A stretch of 64,000 bases of DNA from Flabesymbios commensalis (lineage: Eukaryota; Annelida; Polychaeta; Terebellida; Flabelligeridae). Position 1 is the first letter of the stretch. The number at the start of each line of letters is the position of its first letter. Position numbers and translations under genes: made by a program. The DNA is taken from contig OZ024914.1 of the NCBI GenBank assembly GCA_964017125.1, forward strand, positions 23,684,702 to 23,748,701, written 5' to 3'. The notes beneath the pieces are model-generated. The model did not search any database. It saw only the letters and a program-made list of their open reading frames with translations, and was not told the DNA's origin. Positions 33,190-43,222 of the stretch are shown piece after piece.

Positions 33190-33471
33190 GTGACGGGAAG
33201 GATGATCCGAGGATGGTGCGACAACAGCCAAGTGGATCTGGAGGGAACTTACAGGTTCACATATGGACCAGTGTCTAGGATGATGTTCCCACTCATTATG
33301 TGCATCTGTGTGCCATGTCTACAGTATCCGGGAATTCAACGCTGTTGCAGTTTTGCCATCTTTGCTACTGTGCCCCTGCCCTACCCAGTTCCATGGAATG
33401 TGATAACCACCTCTTTCTCTGACTTCACTATCACAACAAAATCAATAGTAAAAGACAAAAAAAAAGAGTGA
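33190..33471 (+). CDS. Small hydrophobic ORF in the LTR element (doubtful)
   Basis: 93 codons with hydrophobic stretches (MMFPLIMCICVPCLQ and CCSFAIFATVPLPYP) and a lysine-rich end. The local base composition is more GC-rich than its surroundings, and it lies downstream of the long ORF. There is no recognisable domain. It may be a small membrane protein, the 3' part of a spliced product, or chance. Confidence 0.25.
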   Translation: MTGRMIRGWCDNSQVDLEGTYRFTYGPVSRMMFPLIMCICVPCLQYPGIQRCCSFAIFATVPLPYPVPWNVITTSFSDFTITTKSIVKDKKKE

Positions 33472-33589
33472 GCCCCGATGGCTACATTAGTGTTGCGCTA
33501 ACATTTAGAACATTTTTAAGGTTATTATTTTCTAAATTTATATCCGACTTGTGTGTAAGGAACTTGTGAAATAGCAGTGCTCAAGAAAA

Positions 33590-33712
33590 AGTGACATTAT
33601 TTCTACAAGTGCAGAACAGACTACAAGTTTAGTGACATTATATCTACAAGTGCAGAACAGACTACAAGTTGAGTGACATTCTTTCCACAAGCGTATAGCA
33701 GACTTTTGCACA
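33590..33712 (+). repeat. 41-bp tandem repeat, about 2.7 copies
   Basis: AGTGACATTATTTCTACAAG then TGCAGAACAGACTACAAGTT repeats with a 41-42-bp period, last copy partial and diverged. Located near the 3' end of the LTR-element interior. Confidence 0.8.
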
Positions 33713-34143
33713 AATATACAACATGATTATTTGCATAGACACTAGGTCTTACACATAAAATTGTACAAAGGACTGGTTGATAATAACATGTATTGATAAT
33801 GTGTTCTTTGTAGCTTAAATATGTTTATTAGGTATGTAATCATAATGTGTGGTCATAAAATGTTTTTGTCAGGTTTATTATGATAACATATTCTTGCTAT
33901 TCAGGCCATGTTTATGTCACAATTGCTTTCAGGTGTTGGCCATATATTGATTCTATGTTCTATGTAATTCTTCTTCAGGTCACCCTGTTTTATACTATAT
34001 ATAGGGTATAATATTTTATTGTATTGTTGTCACTAATGCACTCTATATTTTTATGAATTAACGAGTACTTTACGTGTCTTCCACCTAAACGAGGTTGTCA
34101 GAAATGTTGTCCGCGAGGACGCTGACGCTGAGTAGAGGGTGGT

Positions 34144-36690
34144 TTGACGACCATGGGATTTGTATTTGTGTAGTAGTCTACCTGCTTCCTTCCATAAATT
34201 TCGGTATTAAATTATTGCACTTCTTTCGTTTGCTATTCATGCTGAGATCATAGCGGGATGAACTAACTAAGCGAAATCATTTTTTGTGACGAAATCACTC
34301 TCAATTTCTGACAGTGGCTCGAGCTGATTTTTGGCTATTGCCGTAAATTCGTTCCGCTTCACTGACATTGGAAATTTCACCCTTTAAACCTCTTTTTTAG
34401 TTGTTTTATAATCAAAATTAGATTTATATTTTGTTGTGTATTTTAATTGAATGTATCGGGTATATTTTGGCATTGGTGCCATATCCTGATGGCCTCCAAA
34501 TTCACCAGGATATGGCTAAATGCCAAGTGGGGGTCATCTTTTATTTTTACCAAGATTTGTTCAACTCCTCGGTTTATGTGTAGAAATACTCTTTAGTTAG
34601 AGTTTATTTTACTACTAAGATAATGGTCATGTATTATACTTTCGTGTTCATTGTATGCTATTATTTTGTTGCACCGTTTATGTCGTCAAGTTGCCTTTTA
34701 GAGGTGGTTTGACAGATCGGCGCGACATCCACATGTCAATCGTCATGTCAGGATCTCTCCCTCCCTTGGCTTCGGGATCCGTATAAAGTTGAGCCCTGCT
34801 TTGTCTAGTTTTTCAGTGGTCCGGCAGAGGTGTTTGAGGTATACTCACACCATGCCTACTCAGGCAGCTGAGATGCTAGAGACTAGCTCTGCATCTCGCT
34901 CAACTGAGTGTTTTTTTTTGACTGGCCTGTGCCTGTGGTAGTGGACTGGAGCTAAAACTCGCACTACCCTGGGCCTGGCCTGTAATAATTACAATAGATT
35001 GTAGCCTGTGCTGCCAGCCTTAAGTTGACTGCACAGTACTACAATAGTCAATCCTGATAAGTTTTCTTTTAAGTGTCTGTGCACACAATATTTTTACTTA
35101 CAGGTTAACCCAGCTGAGGTATTGTTCGAGCTCCGGCTCACATCACGCCTAAATTATCGTTATTAAGTGTTTACATTTGTAGCCATTTTACAGGTTGACC
35201 GGCTGAAGTATTGTTCGAGCTCCGGCTCACATCACGCCTAAATTATCGTTATTGAGTGTTTACTTTTTAGGCATTTTACAGGTTGACCGGCTGAAGTATT
35301 GTTCGAGCTCCGGCTCACATCACGCCTAAATTATCGTTATTGAGTGTTTACTTTTTAGGCATTTTACAGGTTGACCGGCTGAGGTATTGTTCGAGCTCCG
35401 GCTCACATCACGCCTGAATTATCGTTATTGAGTGGTTACATTTTAGGCATTTTACAGGTTGACAGGCTGAAGTGTTGTTCGAGCTCCGGCTCACATCACG
35501 CCTAAATTCTTATTTTTGAATGTGTTCATACTATAAGTTGCACAGTTTAAACTGGCTGAGATCTTTTAGAGTACAGCTCACATCTCGCTTTACCGTCATA
35601 CTGTGTGTATCTTTATCATAAAACTGTTTAAGGCTGGGTCACTTTGGTGATTAGACTTTGGGGAAATAACTCGGTTAATATTTTGAAGGTCCAGATATTG
35701 CCAATGGGTTAGTGCCTCAGTTATATGTCTATATTCATGACCCTGTGAGTATGATTGCAGTCAGATAGTCATTTTGACTGTGGCAATCCTACTCAGTCAG
35801 GAGCACACAGTTATTTTCTTATTCAAGCTCTTTGATTTTGTTTTTACTTCATAACTAACTGTAAGTTAGTCCCATTATGTGGAGAGAGAGTATTCTTTTA
35901 TGACAGACCTGTAGTCCTTGGAGGCTTGAGTGTCTAGGTGGTAGCTTCAGCAGCTTTACACATCAGGGACAAGCGCGCCATTGGCTAATAGGGAGATTAG
36001 AGCAATGGGCATTGTACTGGTGGGGTTGGAGTGCTAAGTACCAAGCTAGCATTAAATTGGTGCCAAGGGCACAGTACTCCAGGGAAGTTATTAAGTTTAT
36101 TATTCAGTATTTTTTGCTCAGGTTAGCACCTGAGCCCCTTTGTTTGACCAAGTCTCATAGGACTAGTGCAGCTAGTTTTGGGACTTTGTTAGGCCACACA
36201 AAGTGTGTCCAAAGATAGGAATGGTGGTATCACCCCTGTTGAATTTATCATAGTATGTTACACTATTCCATGTTGATGTAAAAATCCTCATAATTGTTAT
36301 CTGCCATATTATACACATTTTTGATTATAGTTGTCACTTGTTTATAATTACATAGTCTATCTGGGAAGTCTAATGAGGAAATAAAATCATTCAGATATAT
36401 TTCTGTATAAATATAAGTACAATTGTTGTTGTTTTCCTGGAACATTATTTTTTCACCTACTCCACCGGATACTATTTTTTTCGCATTTGTCTGTTCGGTT
36501 TCCTAACTTAGATATCCATCTGATAATTTCTGTGTCGAATTCATAAGTTAAATTTGCTATTACGATTTAGACTCGTCTAGACTCGTAAACAAGAGTTTGC
36601 GGTTTTTCACTGTCCATTTTATACAGCTTTCCGCTCGGCTGTCACAATCTTGATTAAATAACTTGACTGGACAAGTGCTTGACCGTCACA
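34144..36690 (+). repeat. 3' LTR
   Basis: Nearly identical to 27850-30397, with the same tandem repeat (35100-35541), TATA box (34782) and AATAAA (36380-36385). It is preceded by a short purine-rich GTAGAGGGTGG, the likely polypurine tract. A similar AGAGGTGGTTTGAC phrase lies inside both LTRs (28406 and 34700). Confidence 0.85.
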
Positions 36691-37310
36691 ATACTATCTC
36701 AGAGTAGGAATTGTCTGCTGTTGGCCTGTATACTGCAAGTTACATCTCAGAGTCGGAATTGATTGCTGTCGGCTAGTCTTACATACATAATAAGCCTACT
36801 ATCCCAAAGCGTGCTGGAGTCTGAATTGTCAGCTGTCGGCTGATCTTATACATATATGTGCCTCCTATCCCAAAGTATACTAGAGTCTGAATTGTCGGCT
36901 GTCGTCCTGTACTGCAAGTTACATCTCAGAGTCGGAATTATCGGTCGTCGGCCTGAATGGTAGACTTAGTTCTACTATACATCAGACTATAGAGTCGGAA
37001 TTGTCTGCTGTCGGCTGATCTAATATATTAACAAGAGTTAGATTATAGAGTCTGAATTGTCGGCTGTCGGCCTGGGATATATATTATAATAGACAGAAAA
37101 GTAAACTGAGTCCTACAATCTCAAGAGTCGGAACTGTCTTCCGTCGGCGGATCTAATATGTTAACAAAAGTTAGATTATAGAGTCTGAATTGTCGGCTGT
37201 CGGGCTGGGATATATATTAGAATAGGCAGAGTGGTAGATATGAAAAGACATATGAAAGACTCGATATTGCTTGTACTACTGAAATCGGAAATGTCGTAAT
37301 GTCGTCTGTC
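36691..37310 (+). repeat. GTCGG satellite array, right remainder
   Basis: Continues the plus-orientation array after the LTR element. It has units with GAGTCGGAATTGTCTGCTG and a distinct type with TTAGATTATAGAGTCTGAAT spaced by about 130 bp, ending near 37310. Confidence 0.9.
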
Positions 37311-37368
37311 GGCTCTACAAAAAAGGGTTCACAGACATATTTACTTGGGAGGTAGTTGGTTTAATGTG

Positions 37369-37394
37369 AGAAATGAACAGGTAGACTTCGACAC
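37369..37394. repeat. Right terminal inverted repeat of the fold-back structure
   Basis: AACAGGTAGACTTCGACAC ends at 37394 and mirrors GTGTCGAAGTCTACTTGTT at 21645. It is immediately followed by the right copy of the direct repeat. Confidence 0.65.
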
Positions 37395-37748
37395 GCTAAA
37401 AGTGAGGCAATCATGAATTCACCATTCAAAGCAACGTCTATTGTGACTGTCAGTTAAGATATTGACCACGTTCAAAAAGTTCTTGACCCTCTGTCAGTGT
37501 TTGTATCTTGATCGATGGACATGCACTGGTACGGAGTATGGATAACTTGTTGTTTATGAAAGATCCACAAGAATACATTCAGTGCGACAGGAGATAATAT
37601 GGAGACATCGAGCCAATGTATTAAGATGCGAAACTTCAGCCAGTCTAGTATGCCACTGTTGAGTTACTAATGAATTGTTTTGTCTTATACATATATTGTG
37701 TTACTTCTCATTTAGGGAAATATTTCCCGAATGTGGAAACATATTAGG
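37395..37748 (+). repeat. Right copy of the ~360-bp direct repeat
   Basis: GCTAAAAGTGAGGCAATCAT through GAATGTGGAAACATATTAGG, same orientation as 21274-21639. Shared landmarks include TTGATCGATGGACATGCACT and GAGACATCGAGCCAATGTAT. No coding function is evident. Confidence 0.85.
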
Positions 37749-39584
37749 TTTCATGATATTCCAGACAGACTAGGGCAAGGTAAGAGAAATAGTCTTCTTG
37801 GTGTTTTAATTTCATGTAGGCCTACACTATGTACTGGCAGATTGTGACGGCACACCCTCTTCCAAAAGATTTGGAAAGCAATCAGCCTGAACTATCTTCA
37901 AACAGAGCCCTCTGCTACTTCATCATGTTGATGGTGTTGGCCGTTAATGTTGAGGATGTTTGTACACATCACTAATTAATGCAGAAAATCACATTTACAA
38001 GCGGAGTTGAAGCACTAGTATAACTATGCTAGACAATCATGTTGGAATATTATATGAATATTGCTTTACGTCGATTTCTGCACAATCATGGCAATATCGC
38101 GACAGATAATGGCAATAATGGTGGAACATTATTTAGTCAGATATTGGAATATAATAAATGACTGACAATGCTTTTGATAACAGAACACTATCACGCCATA
38201 GGACTGCTCGCTCGCTCACAGACATTGCCAAGTACAGATTATCCCACCTATACAATTCACTGTATGATATTCGTCAGCCCATTATGTCAGAGTTGTAACC
38301 ATCTCATGTTCCGTTATTGGTCGGTCTCAGTGTGCAAGAGATAGGGCGTGACGAATTGGTAGAGCGCCTGACTGTCTTGTCACTCATGTTCGAAACCAGC
38401 TAATCCTACTTGGATCTATCAGAGAAATATCAGTGTTTCTCCACTCTTAATGTGACTAGGAGATCACACTAATGGTTGAGACCAGCTGGTTTATCCACGT
38501 TGATATGGTGCAAGGCCATGCGCTGTGTGCTCCTTCACATATCAGTGTGTGGTCTGCATGACCGTCTGCATCCGCACTGTTGAATCAGTGAGTAATCTAA
38601 TGAATCAGTCTACCAACATAATATGACCTTGTGTGCTTATATTCATATACATAGGCTATATTATGATACTTCACTGCCATCTATTGTAGATAAATATTTA
38701 GCTACACTGCTCGATGTACAGGTCTTCTTGTTTAATGGTTCAATGCATTTGAAAATCTATGATAGAAATATATATTAGGGTCTTTTGATTAAATTACAAT
38801 GGGTTTTAGTTAATTTTCTTTGCAAATTCGGAATCAGTGACCTCTAAAATGCATAAAATAAAAAAAAGCTTGTGAAATTCGGTCAAGTATCGCCAAAACT
38901 ATACACAATTTAGATTTTCTCACTGTTTCTTAGGCGGCCATTTTGAATGACGTCATAATATGCTTTTAAGCGCAGTGAGAGTTTGTTATTCGCCCAGGCG
39001 GGGTCCCCAAGACCCTAATAGACATGCCTGATGTGTCAGATTGCTTGTAACAAAGAGATGCTATCTAGTCATTTTTTCATCACTTTAGCAGCCCTTGGCT
39101 GGCTGTCTACGAGTAATCGCGCAAGTTTTGAACATTTCTAAAACTTCGGCTGTACGTTCTGCGACCGGAGAAGAGAATGTATTCGGTATCACCCAGTATG
39201 ACCCAGTTATTCTCATCTATGCATCATAATTATATATATATTGTTGGCGCCGATTTCTTCCAATAATTTATACATATCACATGCCCGCGGACAGCATGCC
39301 CTCGGACCCCTCTAGAGCTTGATCCCAGGAGAATTTCGAAATCTAAGGCTTCATTCAAATGGTGCATTCTAGAGGATATTTCGGCCCAAATATGGTCGGT
39401 TTTTAGTTTTTGGCAGCCTCAGCGGGAGGGGGGGGGGGGGAATCCCCACATAAACCGCCACTGGCTGCTCGTCTTTAGTTCAACGCCAGGAGCACAGTGT
39501 TTTACGTTATGTGTTTGGTGGCAGTTTTGTTCAGAACAAATCTTATTTCACCAGGTAATGTGTGTGCTGGAGACTGGGTATCTA
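37749..39584. other. Non-coding stretch with a weak tRNA-like relic
   Basis: At about 38344-38400, GGGCGTGACGAATTGGTAGA and ATGTTCGAAACC resemble tRNA A- and B-boxes, but no cloverleaf closes, so it is probably an old SINE head. A run of G at about 39428-39439 is present. No gene recognised. Confidence 0.35.
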
Positions 39585-39646
39585 ATTTTCACCCACTTGA
39601 GGTTGTGGATCGCTGTAGCGAGACACAACCTCAAGTGGATGAAAAT
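39585..39646. repeat. 62-bp near-perfect palindrome (TTGAGGTTGTGG family)
   Basis: ATTTTCACCCACTTGAGG (from 39585, with TTGTG following) pairs with CACAACCTCAAGTGG... (39624-39646), one mismatch in the outer 23 bp. TCGCT/AGCGA pairs in the centre. Degenerate relatives are at 8841-8902 and 54150-54217, so this is a short interspersed fold-back family. Confidence 0.75.
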
Positions 39647-40629
39647 GTTTATTACTGTGCTATAAAAATGATGACCGGCCATCCATGCCAATGCTACAAC
39701 ACCAGCTTGTTTAAAACGCACAGAAGTAGGTCTATAATTAGCCAGAGCCTGTTTTACTTCTACAAGGAATCGATTGATGTAGCTCATGGTGTTTGACTTG
39801 CCGCTTTTTCTGAGAAGAGTGAATATATAGCTCTCTTCCTTGTGTCAAACATAATAATTAACAGTCCTGCTGTGGTGTAAGATTGGTGGTAACTTGTTGC
39901 TTTGTATCAGAAAGTATTTGGAATTATACTCACTGAAATTATGTATTTTTTAACAAAACATGATAGACAACGCCTGAGAGAGAGAGCCAGAAAACACATC
40001 CTTGCAAATTATTTATGTAGCTTTTGATGGAGGCGGTGAATGTTGAGGTTTTATTACATATATCAGGCCTTCTAGACAACTAACTTCGCATTTTTCCATT
40101 TATAATTTATACAATTACTCTCTGCTCTGTCATAGTTTCTTCCGATTCAACTTCATATTTTTGTTGATTGTTTTTTTATTTATTGCATGTGTTATTCATT
40201 TTAAGTGGTTTTATCCATGATATTCCACACCATGACATTGGCAAGCAGTCTATTGTCTAATAGCTCAGTAATCATTGTTGTGTGTTGCTCTTTAGATTGA
40301 ACGTGTCCACACCTGATGTAGGTCACCTTGTTCTCCGCCTTTATCACACATTTGTCTTGTGCCGTTTTGCTGTTCATTTAACCTTTGTTTACTTTCAAGA
40401 TTTCTGATAAAATGTTATTTAATTTTGATATTTAAATTTTCATAACGTTATTATTCGTGAATGAACAACAGCCAATTTTGAGCTCACAATAATTGAATAA
40501 ACAGTTTTAAGTGATCTTTTTCTTTTAAATAACTGAAACTAGAAAATGGTGTCTTATAAAGGTCTCTTATGTCTAAATTAAGGGAAGTTGAGAAAATAAA
40601 TCATTTACCGGGGAATGCGATGACAAATA
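39647..40629. other. Non-coding AT-rich stretch
   Basis: No convincing gene or repeat recognised. Confidence 0.3.
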
Positions 40630-41420
40630 TTTTCATTTTGGCGACCATATCAGATTTTCGATTTCCTGGAAAACCAGAGCCAAAATAAGAAGGCTCACGA
40701 CTGAATCATCTTTTGCCCCCAGAGAAGGTAAATATAATACTAAAACATGACGCCAAGGAACCTGGCTAACAAGAGAAGAAATGAGACACGCAAATGCGCC
40801 TTCCAGTCCAGGTCCAACCGCGGGATTGAATATGATCAAAGCAAATTTTCAAATCTATCAAAAAATTCAAAACAACTCATGAAGTAGTTGATTCTGTGAT
40901 GGCCGCCGCTCATAAAATGGGTGCTATGTGGATGGAGATTAGTAGCAAAGACTTTCCTCCAACACACGTGAAACGTATAGGCTATAGTGAGATTTAGTTC
41001 ATAGCCGTCAACGTCGTCACTGCAGGTTTCAAATGATTCAAAAATAATTTTAAAGGTGATAATGAAAAAGGTTTGATATATGTCTCTCATCAAGAGTACA
41101 TATTTAAAAAACTGATTTTCGAAGGATGAATTGCAAACGAGGATAAGCTTGCCTTACCACCAATAGTAAATAATTTTTTTATCATTGAAGTAAATGCCAC
41201 ATTTTACATCAAAGATGTTCCAGCTTGCCTTACCACCAATAGTAAATAAACCTTTTGTCATTGAAGTAAATGCCACATTTTACATCGAAAATGTTCCAGC
41301 TCAAATGACCGATGCTGCTAATATAATTTTAGCATCCATTCATAAAACAAATTTTATAACTGACTCATACCCGATGAGAAGTGTAGACAGATACAGTACA
41401 AATATAGTATCGTCCAAGTG
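40630..41420 (+). pseudogene. Decayed coding-like stretch, copy 1
   Basis: Several short frames with protein-like composition, for example LPPIVNKPFVIEVNATFYIE at 41228-41287 within an open frame to 41421. A related stretch lies at 48490-49010: both share CCAGTCCAGGTCC/GGTCCAGGTCCAG, 'ctatcaaa...ttcaaaacaactcatga' and GATGAATTGCAAACGAGGA. Part of it (about 41146-41330) contains a ~100-bp tandem duplication. It ends shortly before the glycosyltransferase gene. I do not recognise the parent protein, and host or mobile origin is open. Confidence 0.35.
41146..41330 (+). repeat. ~77-100-bp tandem duplication in the coding-like stretch
   Basis: GCTTGCCTTACCACCAATAG and AAGTAAATGCCACATTTTAC occur twice (from about 41146 and 41223). 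Only the second copy keeps an open frame. Confidence 0.7.
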
Positions 41421-41494
41421 AGGTAGTGAAGCGAATAGGAGGGTGTTTTTGTAAATTCAGAAATCAACAACGTTAATTCAACTTTAGACTAGTA

Positions 41495-41520
41495 ATTTGA
41501 TCAACGTCTCGTGTTTGTTT
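41495..41520. mobile_element. Terminal fragment of the CCCAGCAAAC MITE family
   Basis: TCAACGTCTCGTGTTTG matches the end of the copy at 9889-9957 (CTAACGTCTCGTGTTTG). Confidence 0.35.
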
Positions 41521-41791
41521 TGTGTGCACGAAATTACTGTGGAAAAGGCAATATATGCCTAATTGTAAAGTAGGCAGATTAACTTCACTTTGCACGGCAG
41601 TGTAGTCATGGTGCGTATCGAATATACCATGGCCCATTAAACGTGTCAGTACATCAGCAGCCTCCAAGAGTGAATACACTATATAGGTGAATTTGCTAGA
41701 GACCAAATATAGAAATGCCAGATCACACACATGATGGAACTGTTGATTGAACACATAACACAACAATACCTGACTACTATCAAAACGGAAC

Positions 41792-43222
41792 ATGAGTAAA
41801 TATAAGCAACTGTACAGGTTGTTACCCATGAGGGCGATACTTGCAACATCGCTGTGTCTTAGTATATATCACATGTATATAGTACACACCAGTACTAAAT
41901 TTACATACCAAGACATAACTGACAACGTTAAGTCTGTTGTTAAAAAAACAAGTGCAAACCTACTTAATGAACATGCACTAGGATTAGCTGTGAAGGTCTA
42001 TATGGATGATGCGGATTATGTTCACCCTGAGGATATAATAGATCAGACAGTGACAGGAGTGAACTGCGCCTCTCTGCTTCATGGTGACATCACGGAAGTT
42101 AAACGTGCAGAGGCGATACAATCTAATAGATCCAGTTCAGTGGAGTATAACTCACCAGAGTACTGGGAGAAAGAGACACAAGATTGTGAAGATTTCAAAC
42201 GGAGATATGGTTATATTACCAGACCTGTCAGTCAGGAGGAGGCCGAGTTTCCTTTGGCGTTTATCATTCTGTATTATAAAGATGGCGGCCAGGTGGAAAG
42301 GTTATTAAGAGCCATCTACCGACCACAAAATGTGTACTGTCTCCATGGTGATGTATCCTCCTCCAATCAGGCTACTCAGGTGATGGAACACGTGATGAGC
42401 TGTCTGCCTAATGTGTTCATGGCATCACAGACCATCAAGGTGTACTGGGGCGGTACATCTGTTATAGAACCAGAAATTGTCTGCATGCAAGACCTACTGT
42501 ACCATAAACAATGGAAGTACATGATCAACCTCACTGGACAGGAATTCCCCCTGAAAACTAACCTAGACATAATACGTATCATTAAGACATTCCAAGGCAC
42601 CAATGATATTAATGGTATTTTATTTGAAAAGACAAAGCCTTATATACGAAGGCGAATTGAGTATAAATATGAGAACGGAAAGAAGACGTACAACCCTAAA
42701 GAGCCATTTGATAAGAACATGACAATGGTGAAGGGTAATGTACACTCAGTGGTTAGCAGAGACTTCGTGCACTTCGCCATGACCGATAAGGTAGTGATGG
42801 AGTTCAGGAAATGGATGGTGGATGTCGGTCATGGCAGTGAACTGTTTTATAATAGTCTACAATACAGTCCTCAGCTGGGTGTGCCAGGGGCCTACACCAC
42901 AGACCCCAGCTACCATTATAGCATCACCAGATGGAAGAAGTGGAGATATGATGTTGAATACAAATGTAGAGGAAAATACGTGAAACAAATTTGTATTGTA
43001 GGTATAGGAGACCTGGCCTCATTATATAACAGTACAGGCCTATTTGTCAACAAGCTTCACTGGGATTACCAGCCTCTGGCTGCCGATTGTCTGCAAGAGC
43101 TTCACTGGAATCGAACTCGAGATGATCTCCACGGCCGAAAAACGGATTTAACCCCATACAGAGAACTTAAGTTTGTGAGGGAGTGGGTCAAGTTAAAAAA
43201 CATGTCTACGAAGGTTCATTGA
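41792..43222 (+). CDS. Core-2/I-branching beta-1,6-N-acetylglucosaminyltransferase (GT14)
   Basis: 476-aa intronless CDS. The family moves GlcNAc from UDP-GlcNAc onto galactosyl-GalNAc or poly-lactosamine chains in the Golgi, making branched O-glycans. A short cytosolic tail, then a hydrophobic signal anchor (about 14-31), fits a type II membrane protein. Family blocks run in order: FPLAFIILYYKDGGQVERLL (153-172) with YRPQNVYCLHGD (176-187); NLTGQEFPLKTNLDIIR (246-262); KGNVHSVVSRDFVHFAM (314-330); HGSELFYNSLQ (347-357), where E350 aligns with the catalytic Glu region SPDEYLW of vertebrate enzymes; and CIVGIGDLASLYNSTGLFVN (401-420). Cysteines at 92, 132, 183, 204, 231, 392, 401 and 433 fit the disulfide pattern of the family. 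Sequons occur at N112, N246, N309, N413, N440 and N470. Length is near that of GCNT1/3/4 (about 430-450). A second Met at 13 could also start. GCNT1/3/4-like; the exact subtype and acceptor are not decided. Confidence 0.92.
   Translation: MSKYKQLYRLLPMRAILATSLCLSIYHMYIVHTSTKFTYQDITDNVKSVVKKTSANLLNEHALGLAVKVYMDDADYVHPEDIIDQTVTGVNCASLLHGDITEVKRAEAIQSNRSSSVEYNSPEYWEKETQDCEDFKRRYGYITRPVSQEEAEFPLAFIILYYKDGGQVERLLRAIYRPQNVYCLHGDVSSSNQATQVMEHVMSCLPNVFMASQTIKVYWGGTSVIEPEIVCMQDLLYHKQWKYMINLTGQEFPLKTNLDIIRIIKTFQGTNDINGILFEKTKPYIRRRIEYKYENGKKTYNPKEPFDKNMTMVKGNVHSVVSRDFVHFAMTDKVVMEFRKWMVDVGHGSELFYNSLQYSPQLGVPGAYTTDPSYHYSITRWKKWRYDVEYKCRGKYVKQICIVGIGDLASLYNSTGLFVNKLHWDYQPLAADCLQELHWNRTRDDLHGRKTDLTPYRELKFVREWVKLKNMSTKVH

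Larger units (their letters stand above)
27850..36690 (+). mobile_element. LTR retroelement (whole, non-autonomous looking)
   Basis: 8.8-kb element with direct terminal repeats of about 2.55 kb (27850-30397 and 34144-36690). It is inserted in the satellite: the left flank ends ATACT and the right flank begins ATACT, while intact satellite units read 'agtcatactatctcag', so the empty site is visible in neighbours. Between the LTRs are 3.7 kb with a leucine-tRNA-like primer site, a 421-codon ORF and short repeats, but no protease, RT, RNase H or integrase that I can recognise. By eye the LTRs differ at about 14 positions plus one single-base length change (about 0.6 percent), so the insertion is young. 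Family (Ty3, BEL or other) cannot be assigned without pol. It looks whole for a non-autonomous element and is treated as a resident copy only. Confidence 0.85.

Noticed and set aside
36012-36218. 68-codon open frame in the 3' LTR
   Set aside because: Lies inside non-coding LTR sequence, and the 5' LTR copy is not open in the same way; probably chance.
27850-36690. Reading the two 2.5-kb repeats as a plain segmental duplication
   Set aside because: The ATACT target duplication, the intact satellite empty site, short inverted ends, TATA/AATAAA layout and primer-site-like text all fit an LTR element better.
38344-38400. Possible tRNA gene
   Set aside because: A- and B-box-like words are present but no acceptor or anticodon stems close; more likely an old SINE head.
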